NCBI RefSeq assembly: GCF_000230675.1
Contig: NZ_AGIK01000001.1
Span: 496,001-560,000 of the forward strand
Length of the DNA stretch: 64,000 nucleotides
Direction: 5' to 3'
From: Synechococcus sp. WH 8016
GTDB lineage: Bacteria > Cyanobacteriota > Cyanobacteriia > PCC-6307 > Cyanobiaceae
How positions within the stretch are numbered: the stretch's first letter is position 1; each line of letters begins with the position of its first letter. Shown one piece after another: positions 17,168-25,214 of this stretch. Made by a program: the position numbers and the translations under genes. The notes under the pieces were generated by a model that had not been told where the DNA came from, searched no databases, and saw only the letters and a list, made by a program, of their open reading frames with translations.

Positions 17168-17407
17168 TCACCTCAGGCCGCGACGATGGGCTTGCAGAGA
17201 GAGAAACAGCGTTTGAGGATCCTCGTATCGCTTGGGCAGGGCTTGATGGAGCGTGTAAAGGCGCCGCCAACACACGCTTTTGCGTGCTTCTTTCTCCTTT
17301 ACCCCATCAGCCACCAGATAGTGCATGGCTCGGGTGTAAACCGCTTCCGTTTCACAGAGTTCGGCAATGGAAGGGTCATGGGTGAAGGTGATTGCGGCCA
17401 TCTCCAC
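17168..17407 (-). CDS. DUF3136-like small protein, 79 aa
   Basis: The 79-residue product shares a pattern with the protein at 18631: A-x-x-x-LV-x-x-G, then a helix, then CWRRLYTLHQALPKRYEDP against CWDRLRLLNRSLPRQYKSP. I assign both to DUF3136, a cyanobacterial family of unknown function. ATG at 17407. A near-palindromic motif sits 49 bases upstream (17456-17471), the same motif found before the sister gene, so both are probably under one regulator. Confidence 0.75.
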   Translation of the reverse strand: MEMAAITFTHDPSIAELCETEAVYTRAMHYLVADGVKEKEARKSVCWRRLYTLHQALPKRYEDPQTLFLSLQAHRRGLR

Positions 17408-17455
17408 AGTCTCAATTCGTGCAAATCATTAAGCCGCAGCTGGTGCATGGAGCAC

Positions 17456-17471
17456 TACCCCCATTTGGGGT
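17456..17471. promoter_or_regulatory. Operator-like inverted repeat, site 1
   Basis: TACCCCCATTTGGGGT, with CCCC/GGGG arms around an AT-rich centre and a CAC flank. It lies just upstream of the minus-strand DUF3136-like gene and near the end of the NarL-type regulator. One of five such sites in the window. Confidence 0.6.
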
Positions 17472-17516
17472 GAATCCCGCTTGGAGCCAAGTTTGTGGCT
17501 CTAGACAGCGCTCTGA

Positions 17517-18203
17517 TTAGATCTGAACCATTCCACAACGCATGCCCTTGAGGACCGCTTGAACCCTGTTATTCACTTCGAGCGTGCGCAGCAATCGCTT
17601 GGTGTAGGTACGGGCTGTTTCTTCGGACACAATCAGGTCTTCAGCAATTTCGCGATCCGTCCTGCCGCGGGCGAGGCGATCCAAGACCTCATATTCCCGA
17701 GGGGTGAGCCTCGGACAACTGAGATAGGGCAGTTCGTCGGAGCGCAGGGATGGGCTGCGATAGGAGTGATGCCCCATCACCGCCAGCACCGCCGCTTCCA
17801 ACGGCTTGCGGTCTTCAATGATGTCGGCTTCCGCCACAACGGCTTCTAGCCAGGGCGCATTGTCGTATTCAATGGGAATGGCATCGCTCAGCGATAAAAC
17901 AACCACCTTCAGGCTTTCATCGAGCTCACGCGCCTTGCGAGCCAGTTCGAAACCATTGCCTTTCTCAAGCAAATCGGTGCAGAGCAGGAGCTCAAATGAC
18001 TCCTGCTTCAGATAATGCAAACAGGTTTGTTCATCGGTTACGGCGCAACCGATTCGTCCTCTTTCGCTGAAGCTATCGCAGAAACAACGAAGGAAGAATC
18101 GGCCTTTCATGGCAAGCGCGATCCGGCCGTTGATGGCAACGGAAAGCAGAGGTTCCTCATCAGCCGACTTCGGCTGGTTTTGGAGATATGGGGTGAGATC
18201 CAC
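17517..18203 (-). CDS. NarL/LuxR-type response regulator
   Basis: A 228-residue protein with a receiver-like N-terminal domain (about 20-150) and a LuxR/GerE helix-turn-helix from residue 166: LTPREYEVLDRLARG, TDREIAEDLIVSEETARTY. The receiver domain is weakly conserved; a phosphorylatable Asp pattern (LLCTDLLEKGNG) is possible but not certain. No histidine kinase is adjacent, so it may be an orphan regulator. It sits amid the small genes carrying the CCCC-AT-TGGGG motif and is the natural candidate to bind it. Confidence 0.85.
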   Translation of the reverse strand: MDLTPYLQNQPKSADEEPLLSVAINGRIALAMKGRFFLRCFCDSFSERGRIGCAVTDEQTCLHYLKQESFELLLCTDLLEKGNGFELARKARELDESLKVVVLSLSDAIPIEYDNAPWLEAVVAEADIIEDRKPLEAAVLAVMGHHSYRSPSLRSDELPYLSCPRLTPREYEVLDRLARGRTDREIAEDLIVSEETARTYTKRLLRTLEVNNRVQAVLKGMRCGMVQI

Positions 18204-18266
18204 GCAAGGCCCTGCTCCTAGCAGCCATCTTTGCTAAGCGACCCCTCCGATCCTTTTCGGTCGTTG

Positions 18267-18485
18267 TCAGTCGTCATAGATACGGCATTCCGGCGCCTCT
18301 GGATTCAGATCACAATGGAGCTCTAGAGAGGTGGGATCCTTGTGCTCACCTGGGTGGTGGCTGCGATACGACTCCAGCTCTTCGAGCTCGGTTGCGTAGT
18401 GACGAACCTTGGCCCGATCGCCGCTGGTTGCGGCCTTGGCCAGTTCCTCACGGTCCTTGGCAATGTGCGTTTCGATTGAATCCAT
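18267..18485 (-). CDS. CP12-like protein lacking the N-terminal Cys pair
   Basis: The 72-residue protein ends in a near-perfect CP12 C-terminus: SLELHCDLNPEAPECRIYDD, with Cys58 and Cys67 and the GAPDH-inserting tail. The middle ATELEELESY echoes the usual AWDxVEEL core. The N-terminal half has no Cys, so the first redox switch, which normally governs phosphoribulokinase binding, is absent. Such variants could hold GAPDH only or have another role. It reads away from the shared motif region at 18536-18575, divergent to the DUF3136-like gene. Confidence 0.85.
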   Translation of the reverse strand: MDSIETHIAKDREELAKAATSGDRAKVRHYATELEELESYRSHHPGEHKDPTSLELHCDLNPEAPECRIYDD

Positions 18486-18535
18486 GGAGACATGTGCAAC
18501 GGCAGGGATTCAACGTTCCGACCGCATGCATCCAC

Positions 18536-18551
18536 TACCCCAATCTGGGGA
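18536..18551. promoter_or_regulatory. Operator-like inverted repeat, site 2
   Basis: TACCCCAATCTGGGGA preceded by CCAC, 51 bases upstream of the CP12-like start. Same arms and spacing as site 1. Confidence 0.6.
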
Positions 18552-18558
18552 CAGCGAG

Positions 18559-18575
18559 GTTGTCCCCAAATGGGA
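18559..18575. promoter_or_regulatory. Operator-like inverted repeat, site 3
   Basis: GTTGTCCCCAAATGGGA, the motif in the opposite orientation, 56 bases before the DUF3136-like ATG at 18631. Sites 2 and 3 are about two helical turns apart in a divergent promoter. Confidence 0.55.
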
Positions 18576-18630
18576 GGAGATGCCATAGCCCTGCTGGGTG
18601 CAAAGTTCGGATCTATCGAGCTGCCAATCC

Positions 18631-18858
18631 ATGGCTCCACCCAAGATCAGCATCGGTGAACTCGAAGCCAAGCATCCGATGTACTGCAAGGCCTTGAAGA
18701 TCCTTGTCAGACAAGGCACAAGCAGCGCCAAACTTCAACGCACTCTTTGCTGGGATCGTCTGCGGTTGTTGAACCGTTCCCTGCCCCGTCAATACAAATC
18801 ACCGGAGCAATTGATGCGAATCATTCAGGCCGAAATCTCTATGAATCAAAAACACTGA
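18631..18858 (+). CDS. DUF3136-like small protein, 75 aa
   Basis: ATG at 18631 gives MAPPKISIGELEAKHPMYCK, then ALKILVRQGTSSAKLQRTLC and WDRLRLLNRSLPRQYKSPEQ. This is the clearest DUF3136-type member in the window and a paralogue of the gene at 17168-17407. It is soluble, helical, and carries a conserved Cys-Trp. A 56-aa gene follows nine bases later and is probably co-transcribed. Confidence 0.78.
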   Translation: MAPPKISIGELEAKHPMYCKALKILVRQGTSSAKLQRTLCWDRLRLLNRSLPRQYKSPEQLMRIIQAEISMNQKH

Positions 18859-18867
18859 GGTCTTGTC

Positions 18868-19038
18868 ATGTCTACCCATACCAATTCCGTGAAAGCACAA
18901 ATCACCAGCAGCGTGATGCAACGGATTGCGATTCTCGATCAATTGGAGCGCTATGAAGACAGCTATGCGATGACACAGGAATTCAAAGAATGGCTGCTGG
19001 ATCCCAAGCTGACCAGCCAGATGAGCACCCAGTCGTGA
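18868..19038 (+). CDS. Small hypothetical protein, 56 aa
   Basis: ATG at 18868 opens a helical 56-residue protein: VKAQITSSVMQRIAILDQLE, RYEDSYAMTQEFKEWLLDPK, ending QMSTQS. A coiled-coil-like heptad runs through the middle. It follows the DUF3136-like gene within nine bases, implying one operon under the site-2/3 promoter. Family unknown. Confidence 0.6.
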   Translation: MSTHTNSVKAQITSSVMQRIAILDQLERYEDSYAMTQEFKEWLLDPKLTSQMSTQS

Positions 19039-19098
19039 TGATCGCTTGATCACGTCATTCATCGCGTGATGAATGACGCCCGCCAATGCCTTTGGAAA

Positions 19099-19115
19099 GC
19101 CCCTATCTGGGGGTA
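19099..19115. promoter_or_regulatory. Operator-like inverted repeat, site 4
   Basis: AGCCCCTATCTGGGGGT lies 52 bases before the start of the small Cys protein at 19167, at a distance similar to sites 1-3. Confidence 0.5.
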
Positions 19116-19166
19116 TTGCAGCCTTGGATCGGAAGCAGAGAGTGAACATCAGCCGAACCAATCGAT

Positions 19167-19355
19167 ATGACCTCGTTAACACCGTCTCGATCCAACAACT
19201 GTCTTGGAAGGACCTGCTTGAAATGGATGCCCGACGGATCCCTCTCCGCTGTGGATCACGACGCGCTCATGCGCCGGCTCTGTGAAGCGGATCCCACCCT
19301 GGCGGGCTCCGAGATCTGTTCGCTGGATTCCAACCACAGCCAGCAGGGGTCTTGA
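19167..19355 (+). CDS. Small Cys-containing protein, 62 aa (paralogue of 58639 gene)
   Basis: The core CLGRTCLKWMPDGSLSAVDH, ALMRRLCEADPTLAGSEIC matches CLDSTCLKWASDGSLSELDQ, LLLRLCNSDPEIKKSGLC at 58639-58890. Four Cys are conserved (CxxxxC...C...C), suggesting a metal site or disulfides. An unnamed family, but two divergent copies in one window show it is a real gene. Site 4 of the repeated operator is upstream. Confidence 0.7.
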   Translation: MTSLTPSRSNNCLGRTCLKWMPDGSLSAVDHDALMRRLCEADPTLAGSEICSLDSNHSQQGS

Positions 19356-19387
19356 TGGCATAGCGCTCAGCGGTTCGCTGAGATCAG

Positions 19388-19412
19388 CTCTATAAGGAGA
19401 TCTCTACAGAGA
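19388..19412. promoter_or_regulatory. Palindrome spanning the DUF411 ribosome-binding site
   Basis: AAGGAGATCTCTACAGAGATCC just before the ATG at 19416 forms a stem (GGAGATCTC against GAGATCC) that includes the AAGGAG Shine-Dalgarno. It could be a protein operator or an RNA switch hiding the ribosome-binding site. Confidence 0.4.
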
Positions 19413-19415
19413 TCC

Positions 19416-19949
19416 ATGAAGACGTCTCGATTCCAAGCTTGGGTTCCCTCCGTGGCTCGTCTGAGCTTGGTGGGGGCGTCAACGGTTCTTTCTTTGATGG
19501 GGGCCCTAGACCCCGCTCAAGCCCATGGCGATGCCAAGGGACATGGGCTGATGCCCAATACCAAGGGAGCGCTTGGCCCGGAGTTGACGATCTATCGATC
19601 GGCGAGCTGCGGTTGTTGTACGCAATGGGGAGCGCATATCGCAGCGGCGGGGTTCCGGATCGATGATCAGATCAGGGAAGACATGAACTTGTTGAAACAA
19701 CAGCGGGGCATTCGCTCCGAGTTGGCTTCCTGTCACACCGCTGTCGTGGAGGGCTATGTGATCGAAGGGCATGTTCCTGCTTCCGCGATTCAACGGCTGT
19801 TGGCTGAACGGCCCAACATTCGAGGCCTCGCTGTTCCAGGGATGCCCGTTGGTTCTCCGGGCATGGAAGTGAAAGGGGTTCAGGCTGAGAGCTTTGAGGT
19901 GTTAGCGATCGGGCATGACGGCAGCTCATCCGTCTTCGCTCGCTACTGA
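19416..19949 (+). CDS. Exported DUF411 copper-resistance-type protein
   Basis: A 177-residue protein with a Sec signal peptide (LSLVGASTVLSLMGALDPAQ, then AHG) and a DUF411 domain: LTIYRSASCGCCTQWGAHI gives the Cys-x-Cys-Cys metal motif, and later come ELASCHTAVVEGYVIEGHVP and VPGMPVGSPGME. DUF411 proteins are periplasmic and linked to copper or silver tolerance. It opens the metal block that continues to 24.5 kb. The ribosome-binding site AAGGAG lies in a palindrome. Confidence 0.9.
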   Translation: MKTSRFQAWVPSVARLSLVGASTVLSLMGALDPAQAHGDAKGHGLMPNTKGALGPELTIYRSASCGCCTQWGAHIAAAGFRIDDQIREDMNLLKQQRGIRSELASCHTAVVEGYVIEGHVPASAIQRLLAERPNIRGLAVPGMPVGSPGMEVKGVQAESFEVLAIGHDGSSSVFARY

Positions 19950-19970
19950 TCCAATCTCAAAGGGAAGGGA

Positions 19971-20243
19971 TCACCTGGACGGCCTTAACAGCATGACCAC
20001 ACCCGAGCCTGTGACGACGATGGTGAGCACGCCGAGCAGCAGCGGATAAAAGGGTTGGAGATTGAGCCAGCCGAAGTGTCCGGTGTGGATTTTGAGCAAC
20101 CAGAAAGCATCAATGCCTTGCTCCAAGAGCAGGCTATAAAGCGAGCCTGTGCCCGCTGTGAGCAAAAGCGGCGCAGCAGCGATCGGCACGAACCAGCGGT
20201 GAATGCGACGGGCCTGGCGTTGCGTTTTCACGGGCGAGTTCAT
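19971..20243 (-). CDS. PepSY-associated membrane protein, 90 aa
   Basis: Two transmembrane helices separated by a short loop: RRIHRWFVPIAAAPLLLTAG near residues 13-32 and LLLGVLTIVVTGSGVVMLL near the C-terminus, with LLKIHTGHFGW between. The R-x-x-H-R-W entry and H-T-G-H loop are typical of the PepSY-TM family that sits with metal uptake or resistance genes. Its start overlaps the stop of the DUF3721 gene by four bases, so they are co-translated. Confidence 0.75.
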   Translation of the reverse strand: MNSPVKTQRQARRIHRWFVPIAAAPLLLTAGTGSLYSLLLEQGIDAFWLLKIHTGHFGWLNLQPFYPLLLGVLTIVVTGSGVVMLLRPSR

Positions 20244-20461
20244 TGCTTGCGCAATTGTTTGTGGAGCTCTCGTTCATCCGAACAAGGCATCCAGCGGCCG
20301 TTGTTTTGATGACTGGTGCTGCAACCAATCTCCTGGGCTCGTTTCTGAGCCTCGGCTTTTGAGGCATACATGCCCTTGCCATGGGCAAACGCTGGGCTGA
20401 TGCCTAATAAAACAGTCATCAGCGCAAGGGAGATCGTCTTCAACGTTCTGATCGCAAGCAT
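20240..20461 (-). CDS. DUF3721 exported protein, 73 aa
   Basis: From ATG 20461: signal peptide (TISLALMTVLLGISPAFAHG), then MYASKAEAQKRAQEIGCSTS and GRWMPCSDE, the G-C...W-M-P-C signature of DUF3721. The two Cys are the likely metal or redox site. The reading frame is open further upstream, but those residues lie over the next gene. Middle member of a three-gene minus-strand operon. Confidence 0.8.
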   Translation of the reverse strand: MLAIRTLKTISLALMTVLLGISPAFAHGKGMYASKAEAQKRAQEIGCSTSHQNNGRWMPCSDERELHKQLRKQ

Positions 20462-20466
20462 TGACC

Positions 20467-20775
20467 TCAGCGGCCTTCGCAGTGTTCGACGGCTTTGAGG
20501 TAATTCAGTTTGCCTGGTGTGGTGAGACCGTTGGGGTTGACCGCGACACGCATCGCGATTTGCACATCGATGCATCTGTTGTAGCGATGGGTTTTCACGG
20601 CTTGGGGAATCAGCAAAAGGGTGATGCCCAGCAAGCTGAGACAGCTGAGCGCAGCCAGGGTTGGATAGGTGTGCGCCCTGACCATTTCACGAGCCGTGAG
20701 CTTTTGTTCGGCGTGATCGTTCACAGATGCTGCGTTCGGGCCCCCAGCATGGCGATTTGATTGCACAAAACCCAC
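20467..20775 (-). CDS. Small membrane protein in metal operon, about 85-102 aa
   Basis: One strong transmembrane helix (LAALSCLSLLGITLLLIPQ) preceded by a charged N-terminus and followed by a 45-residue domain with two Cys (NRCIDVQIAMRV and AVEHCEGR). GTG starts are possible at 20775 or at 20724; the later one avoids the odd Gly/Pro-rich start. It precedes the DUF3721 gene by five bases. No family recognised. Confidence 0.6.
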   Translation of the reverse strand: MGFVQSNRHAGGPNAASVNDHAEQKLTAREMVRAHTYPTLAALSCLSLLGITLLLIPQAVKTHRYNRCIDVQIAMRVAVNPNGLTTPGKLNYLKAVEHCEGR

Positions 20776-20811
20776 GCGGGGTTGAAACTTCTATGGCTTC
20801 GGTCGCTAGAG

Positions 20812-21369
20812 ATGCGTGCACTGGTTCTCACTTGCGCTTTGCTCAGCGGCGGGCTTCAAGGGTTTGTTTTGCCCGCAGCCCTAGCCCATTCGGGCCACGG
20901 AGATGCGTTCGTCCAGAACGATTCCGTGGATCAGGTGAATGCCAGCCCCACCCAGGACCAGCTGCTGGGCATCAGCACGGATCAACCCCAGGTTTCCGCT
21001 GAAGGGCAAATACTGATTCCAACTTCGGCCATCCTTGATATGGATGGACAGCCACTGGTGTTCGTTCGCAGCGGCGACACCTACGACCCCGTGTTGATCA
21101 AAGTGGGCCCCGTTGTGGCTGATCGCACGGTGGTGCTTGAGGGGGTCACGGCCGATGAGCAGGTGGTGGTCTCTGGTGGCCTGTCGTTGTTTGCGGAGTC
21201 TCAGAAAAAAGATCGTCAACCGGTGGTTGTGGAGGAGCTCTCCACACCCGATCCCTCGGGGAACACCCCCTCCTGGATGGTTCCCGGCGGCATCGCAGTG
21301 GCGGTCATTGTGGTGATAGCAGCAGGGTTCGGCCTCCGCGGCCGCGGTTCTGGACGCAACGACAGCTGA
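20812..21369 (+). CDS. Shortened RND periplasmic adaptor subunit
   Basis: From ATG 20812: signal peptide (MRALVLTCALLSGGLQGFVL), a short His-containing stretch (AHSGHGDAF), then only the C-terminal beta-barrel/membrane-proximal part of a CusB/HlyD-type adaptor: ILIPTSAILDMDGQPLVFVR, VLEGVTADEQVVVSGGLSLF. The lipoyl and coiled-coil hairpin domains found in 350-450-residue adaptors are missing. A C-terminal transmembrane helix (GGIAVAVIVVIAAGFGL) follows. It is 10 bases upstream of the pump gene. Confidence 0.75.
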   Translation: MRALVLTCALLSGGLQGFVLPAALAHSGHGDAFVQNDSVDQVNASPTQDQLLGISTDQPQVSAEGQILIPTSAILDMDGQPLVFVRSGDTYDPVLIKVGPVVADRTVVLEGVTADEQVVVSGGLSLFAESQKKDRQPVVVEELSTPDPSGNTPSWMVPGGIAVAVIVVIAAGFGLRGRGSGRNDS

Positions 21370-21379
21370 TCATTGCCTG

Positions 21380-24300
21380 ATGCTCAACAAGCTGCTCAAC
21401 GCGATCTTGCGCGGCGCGATCGCCCGCCGCTGGCTCGTTGTTGTTTGTTCATTGCTGATCAGTCTCTGGGGTGTGCTGAACGCCCTGGAGATGCCGATGG
21501 ATGTGTTTCCAGCCTTTGCTCCGCCGCAGGTGGAGATTCAGACCGCAGCCCCTGGGCTGTCTCCTGAACAGGTCGAGCGGCAGATCAGTGAACCGATTGA
21601 AGCGGCGGTGACTGGGCTCACCGGAGTGGATGTGGTTCGCTCCGCCTCCAAACCCGGCCTTTCGATGGTTCAGGTGGTGTTCATGGACGCGTCGCAGCTG
21701 GAGGAGGCCCGCCAGTTGGTGGCGGGACGCCTGCAGCAGGTGCGCGCCCAGCTGCCTGAGTCGGCAGAGGCACCGGTGATTTCTCCACCGCTCTCGCCTC
21801 TCGGCACCATTCTTCAGTACGCCTTCACCCTTCCCGAGACCGCCAGCGCAGAGCAGGTGTTGGCGCTTCGCTCGCAGATTGAGAGCAGCTACGAGAACGC
21901 GTTGCTTGCCATTCCTGGGGTTGCCCAGGTGACGATCTACGGGGGGGATCTCGCTCAAACCCAGATCCAACTCAACCTCGAGGCGCTCCAGCAACACAAC
22001 GTGGCTCTGAAGGAGGTGTTGGACGCGGCCTCTGATGCCCAGTTCAGTGGACGGGGCGGAATTCAGATTGCCGGCGGGCAAGAACGGTTGATCCTCACCG
22101 ACAACAGCAGCGCAGACGCGAACGATCTCAGCAGCGCGGCCGTGGTGGGAAGGGATGGGCAGGTTGTCTCGTTGGGAGAGTTGGCGGCTATCAAAAATGC
22201 TGCTGGCTTGCGCCGGGGCGAGGCCAGCTTCAACGGCAGGTCGGCGGTGGTCTTGATGATCAACAAGAAGCCGGATGTGGACACCCCTCAACTGACGCGG
22301 GCTGTGGAACAACGGGTTCAGCAACTACATGGATTGCTGCCAGCCGATGTGTCGGTGACACGCACGTTTCGGCAGGCCCATTTCATCGAGATCGCCATCC
22401 GCCATGTGAGCGAATCCCTGCTGTTGGGAGTGGTGATTGTGGCTGCGGTGCTGGGGCTGTTTTTGATGAATTGGCGCACAGCCTGCATTGCTCTAAGTGC
22501 CATTCCTCTATCGCTGCTGGTGGGACTGCTGTTGATGCGTGGGGTGGGCCTGCAGCTCAACACGATGACCTTGGGGGGCCTGGTGGTAGCGATTGGTTCG
22601 GTGGTTGATGACGCCATCGTTGATATGGAGAACTGCTACCGCGGACTTCGCCGCAACAGGCAGGTGGAGCAACCTCTGGATCCTCTGGAGGTGGTCTTCC
22701 GCACCTCGGTGGAGGTCCGGCAGCCGGTGCTGTTCTCCACCTTGATCATCGTGGTGGTGTTTGCACCGATCTTCACGCTGACGGGCGTGGAAGGGCGCAT
22801 CTTCATGCCGATGGGGATCGCCTATGTGCTCTCGATTTTGGCCTCCACGCTCGTGGCACTCACGCTCTCGCCAGCCCTGTGCGCCCTGCTGCTCAGTCGC
22901 GCACCGCTGCCGCAGGAGGATTCTTGGGTGGAGCGCGGCGCCCACCGTTGTTACAAGCCGCTGCTCGATGCGTCCCTGCAATCGCCCAGACGGGTTCTGG
23001 CCTTGGCCCTGACGGGGGTGGTGGCGGCAGGGCTGGTGCTTCCCTCGCTCGGGCGTGTGTTCCTGCCCGAGTTTCGCGAGCAGTCGCTGGTGAATTCGTT
23101 GGTGCTTTACCCCGGCGTCTCCCTGGAGATGACCAGCCGTGCCGGCCAGGTGCTCTCCGAACGACTTCAATCCAGCAAGGACGTCAGCTGGGTGCAGGTG
23201 CGAGCCGGTCGCGCGCCGGGGGATGCCGATGGAGCTGGGGTGAACACGGCCCATGTGGATGTGGAGCTCAGCGCGGAGGCCATGGATGATCGCCCCGCTG
23301 CGATTGGTCGCATCCGCTCAGCGTTTCTGGCCCTGCCCGGCGTTGCCCCGAATGTGGGCGGCTACATCTCCCATCGAATGGATGAGGTGCTCTCCGGCGT
23401 TCGCAGCGCCATCGCGATCAAAATTTCGGGCCCAGATCTCAACGAACTGCGCCGCCTGGGCAAACGGGTGCAAGAGGTGGTGGCAACAACGCCAGGGGTG
23501 GTGGATCTGCAGCTGGAACCGCAACTGCCCGTGCCCCAATTTCAGGTGAACATCAACCGGGATGTGGCCTTGGAGGAGGGGGTGAGCGTGGCGGCTGTCG
23601 CCAAGGCCGTGGAGGTGGCTTTGCACGGTGAGGAGGTCGCCGCAGCGCAACCGGCCTCAGGCCGGATGCCGGTGGTGGTGGCGTTGCCGCCGGATCAACG
23701 CGGTGACCTGGAAGCCCTGCGCCAGGTGCCCATCCGGGTGGCCTCCGGGGCGCTCAAACCGCTCGGTGCGTTCGTGACGATCGCGTCGGTGCGCGGACCG
23801 AACGAGATCAAGCGCGAAGACGTGAGCCGCAGGATCGTGGTCTCAGCGAATGTGGCCGGTCGGGCTTTGGGCCCTGTCGTCGATGAGATCCGCAGCCAGG
23901 TGGCCAAGTCGGTGACCCTTCCCTCGGGTTACAGCATCCGCTACGGAGGCCAATTCGAAGCGGAGCAGAGAGCCAGCCGCTCCTTGCTGACTTACAGCGT
24001 GCTGGCGGCTGTGGTGATCGCGCTGTTGATGGTGGTAGCCGTGCGCTCATGGCCAGCAACGATTGCGATTCTGCTCAACCTGCCCCTGGCCCTTGTGGGC
24101 GGTTTGATCGCCGTTCTGCTCAGCGGCGGGGTGCTGTCGATTGCTTCCTTGATTGGCTTCATCACCTTGTTTGGTGTCGCCGTGCGCAACGGTCTGTTGC
24201 TAGTGGATAACTTCAACCGGCGGCATCAAAACGGAGAAGCGCAGATGGCGTTAATCCGCAACGGCAGCCTGGAGCGGCTCAACGCCATTCTGATGACAGC

Positions 24301-24508
24301 GCTCACCTCCTCATTGGGGATGCTGCCGCTGGCGCTGGCCTTTGGCGCTGGCAACGAAATTCTCCAGCCGCTGGCGATTGTGGTGCTGGGTGGTTTGATC
24401 ACCTCCACCTTGCTCACGTTGCTGGTGATTCCTGCCTTGTACGCGCGCTACGGGCGATGGCTGCTGCCGGAACCGCCTGCTCAACCTTGCGGATCGATCA
24501 AGCCGTAG
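21380..24508 (+). CDS. CusA/CzcA-type heavy-metal RND efflux pump
   Basis: A full-length 1042-residue RND permease. Features seen: N-terminal helix then EMPMDVFPAFAPPQVEIQT, paired periplasmic domains, LNTMTLGGLVVAIGSVVDDA IVDMEN (the TM4 proton-relay region), and a C-terminal half with GVAVRNGLLLVDNFNRR. The acidic TM4 residues and overall form place it with the heavy-metal subfamily rather than drug pumps. Together with the shortened adaptor, DUF411, DUF3721 and DUF305 proteins it suggests copper or silver export. No outer-membrane channel is present. Confidence 0.93.
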   Translation: MLNKLLNAILRGAIARRWLVVVCSLLISLWGVLNALEMPMDVFPAFAPPQVEIQTAAPGLSPEQVERQISEPIEAAVTGLTGVDVVRSASKPGLSMVQVVFMDASQLEEARQLVAGRLQQVRAQLPESAEAPVISPPLSPLGTILQYAFTLPETASAEQVLALRSQIESSYENALLAIPGVAQVTIYGGDLAQTQIQLNLEALQQHNVALKEVLDAASDAQFSGRGGIQIAGGQERLILTDNSSADANDLSSAAVVGRDGQVVSLGELAAIKNAAGLRRGEASFNGRSAVVLMINKKPDVDTPQLTRAVEQRVQQLHGLLPADVSVTRTFRQAHFIEIAIRHVSESLLLGVVIVAAVLGLFLMNWRTACIALSAIPLSLLVGLLLMRGVGLQLNTMTLGGLVVAIGSVVDDAIVDMENCYRGLRRNRQVEQPLDPLEVVFRTSVEVRQPVLFSTLIIVVVFAPIFTLTGVEGRIFMPMGIAYVLSILASTLVALTLSPALCALLLSRAPLPQEDSWVERGAHRCYKPLLDASLQSPRRVLALALTGVVAAGLVLPSLGRVFLPEFREQSLVNSLVLYPGVSLEMTSRAGQVLSERLQSSKDVSWVQVRAGRAPGDADGAGVNTAHVDVELSAEAMDDRPAAIGRIRSAFLALPGVAPNVGGYISHRMDEVLSGVRSAIAIKISGPDLNELRRLGKRVQEVVATTPGVVDLQLEPQLPVPQFQVNINRDVALEEGVSVAAVAKAVEVALHGEEVAAAQPASGRMPVVVALPPDQRGDLEALRQVPIRVASGALKPLGAFVTIASVRGPNEIKREDVSRRIVVSANVAGRALGPVVDEIRSQVAKSVTLPSGYSIRYGGQFEAEQRASRSLLTYSVLAAVVIALLMVVAVRSWPATIAILLNLPLALVGGLIAVLLSGGVLSIASLIGFITLFGVAVRNGLLLVDNFNRRHQNGEAQMALIRNGSLERLNAILMTALTSSLGMLPLALAFGAGNEILQPLAIVVLGGLITSTLLTLLVIPALYARYGRWLLPEPPAQPCGSIKP

Positions 24509-25188
24509 ACAATCGCTTTCACCACCAGTTGGGTGCGCCCTTGGGCTCCGAGCTTTCCGGTGGCATTCATCACATGGGTTTTCACGGTTTCCAGGGAAAT
24601 GTTCAATTGATTGGCCACGCCTTGGTTACTGAGCCCGAGAGCCACGGCCGACACCACTTCAATTTCGCGCCTGGAAAGCTCCTCCACCAAGGGGGGAAGA
24701 TCGGGCCTCGGCGCTTGCGCGCCCAGGCGACGAATCTCCTCGGGGTAATACACCTGTCCTTCGGCGAGGGTTTGAAGCGCCTGGATGAAATCCCCCTGCC
24801 CCGTCCCGAAGCTGGATTTGAACATCACGCCATCGGCATAGGCGTCCATGGCTTCTCGAACCACGGCCTGGGTTTCGCGCACCAACACAATCAAGCGTTG
24901 GCAGGAGGGGGAAACGGCATGCACACGCTTGATCAGGTTGATGCCATAGCCCGTTTCAAGATCGGAGCTGCAGATCAATAAATCCGGGTTGAGGCGCTGC
25001 ACCAGGGCAAAGCCTTCGTCTTCGGTGGTGGCTGCTCCCAGCATCACCGGCCTGATCGGTTCGGTGAGGCACAGGCAAATCAAGGCCATGCGATCACCCA
25101 TGCAGGCCACAACCCGCCGCTGTTGAAGCAAAACCCTCGCTTGATCAATCGCTCCTTTGATTGCGCGCGACTCCAGGCGCAGCTCCAT
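24481..25188 (-). CDS. NarL/LuxR-type response regulator
   Basis: A 235-residue regulator; receiver-like domain at about 20-155 (LVQRLNPDLLICSSDLETGY holds the likely phospho-acceptor Asp) and LuxR helix-turn-helix from residue 171 (LSRREIEVVSAVALGLSNQG, ISLETVKTHV). It overlaps the 3' end of the RND gene by 28 bases on the other strand. A decayed copy of the same gene lies at 48.83-49.15 kb. No kinase is adjacent. Confidence 0.88.
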   Translation of the reverse strand: MELRLESRAIKGAIDQARVLLQQRRVVACMGDRMALICLCLTEPIRPVMLGAATTEDEGFALVQRLNPDLLICSSDLETGYGINLIKRVHAVSPSCQRLIVLVRETQAVVREAMDAYADGVMFKSSFGTGQGDFIQALQTLAEGQVYYPEEIRRLGAQAPRPDLPPLVEELSRREIEVVSAVALGLSNQGVANQLNISLETVKTHVMNATGKLGAQGRTQLVVKAIVYGLIDPQG

Positions 25189-25214
25189 AACGAGCGTTCG
25201 ATGGTGATCTTGTC

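Noticed and set aside
21449-22324. A 291-codon minus-strand frame
   Set aside because: Antisense inside the RND pump gene, with no recognisable domain.
22508-23254. A 248-codon minus-strand frame
   Set aside because: Also antisense to the RND pump; His/Gln-rich artefact composition.
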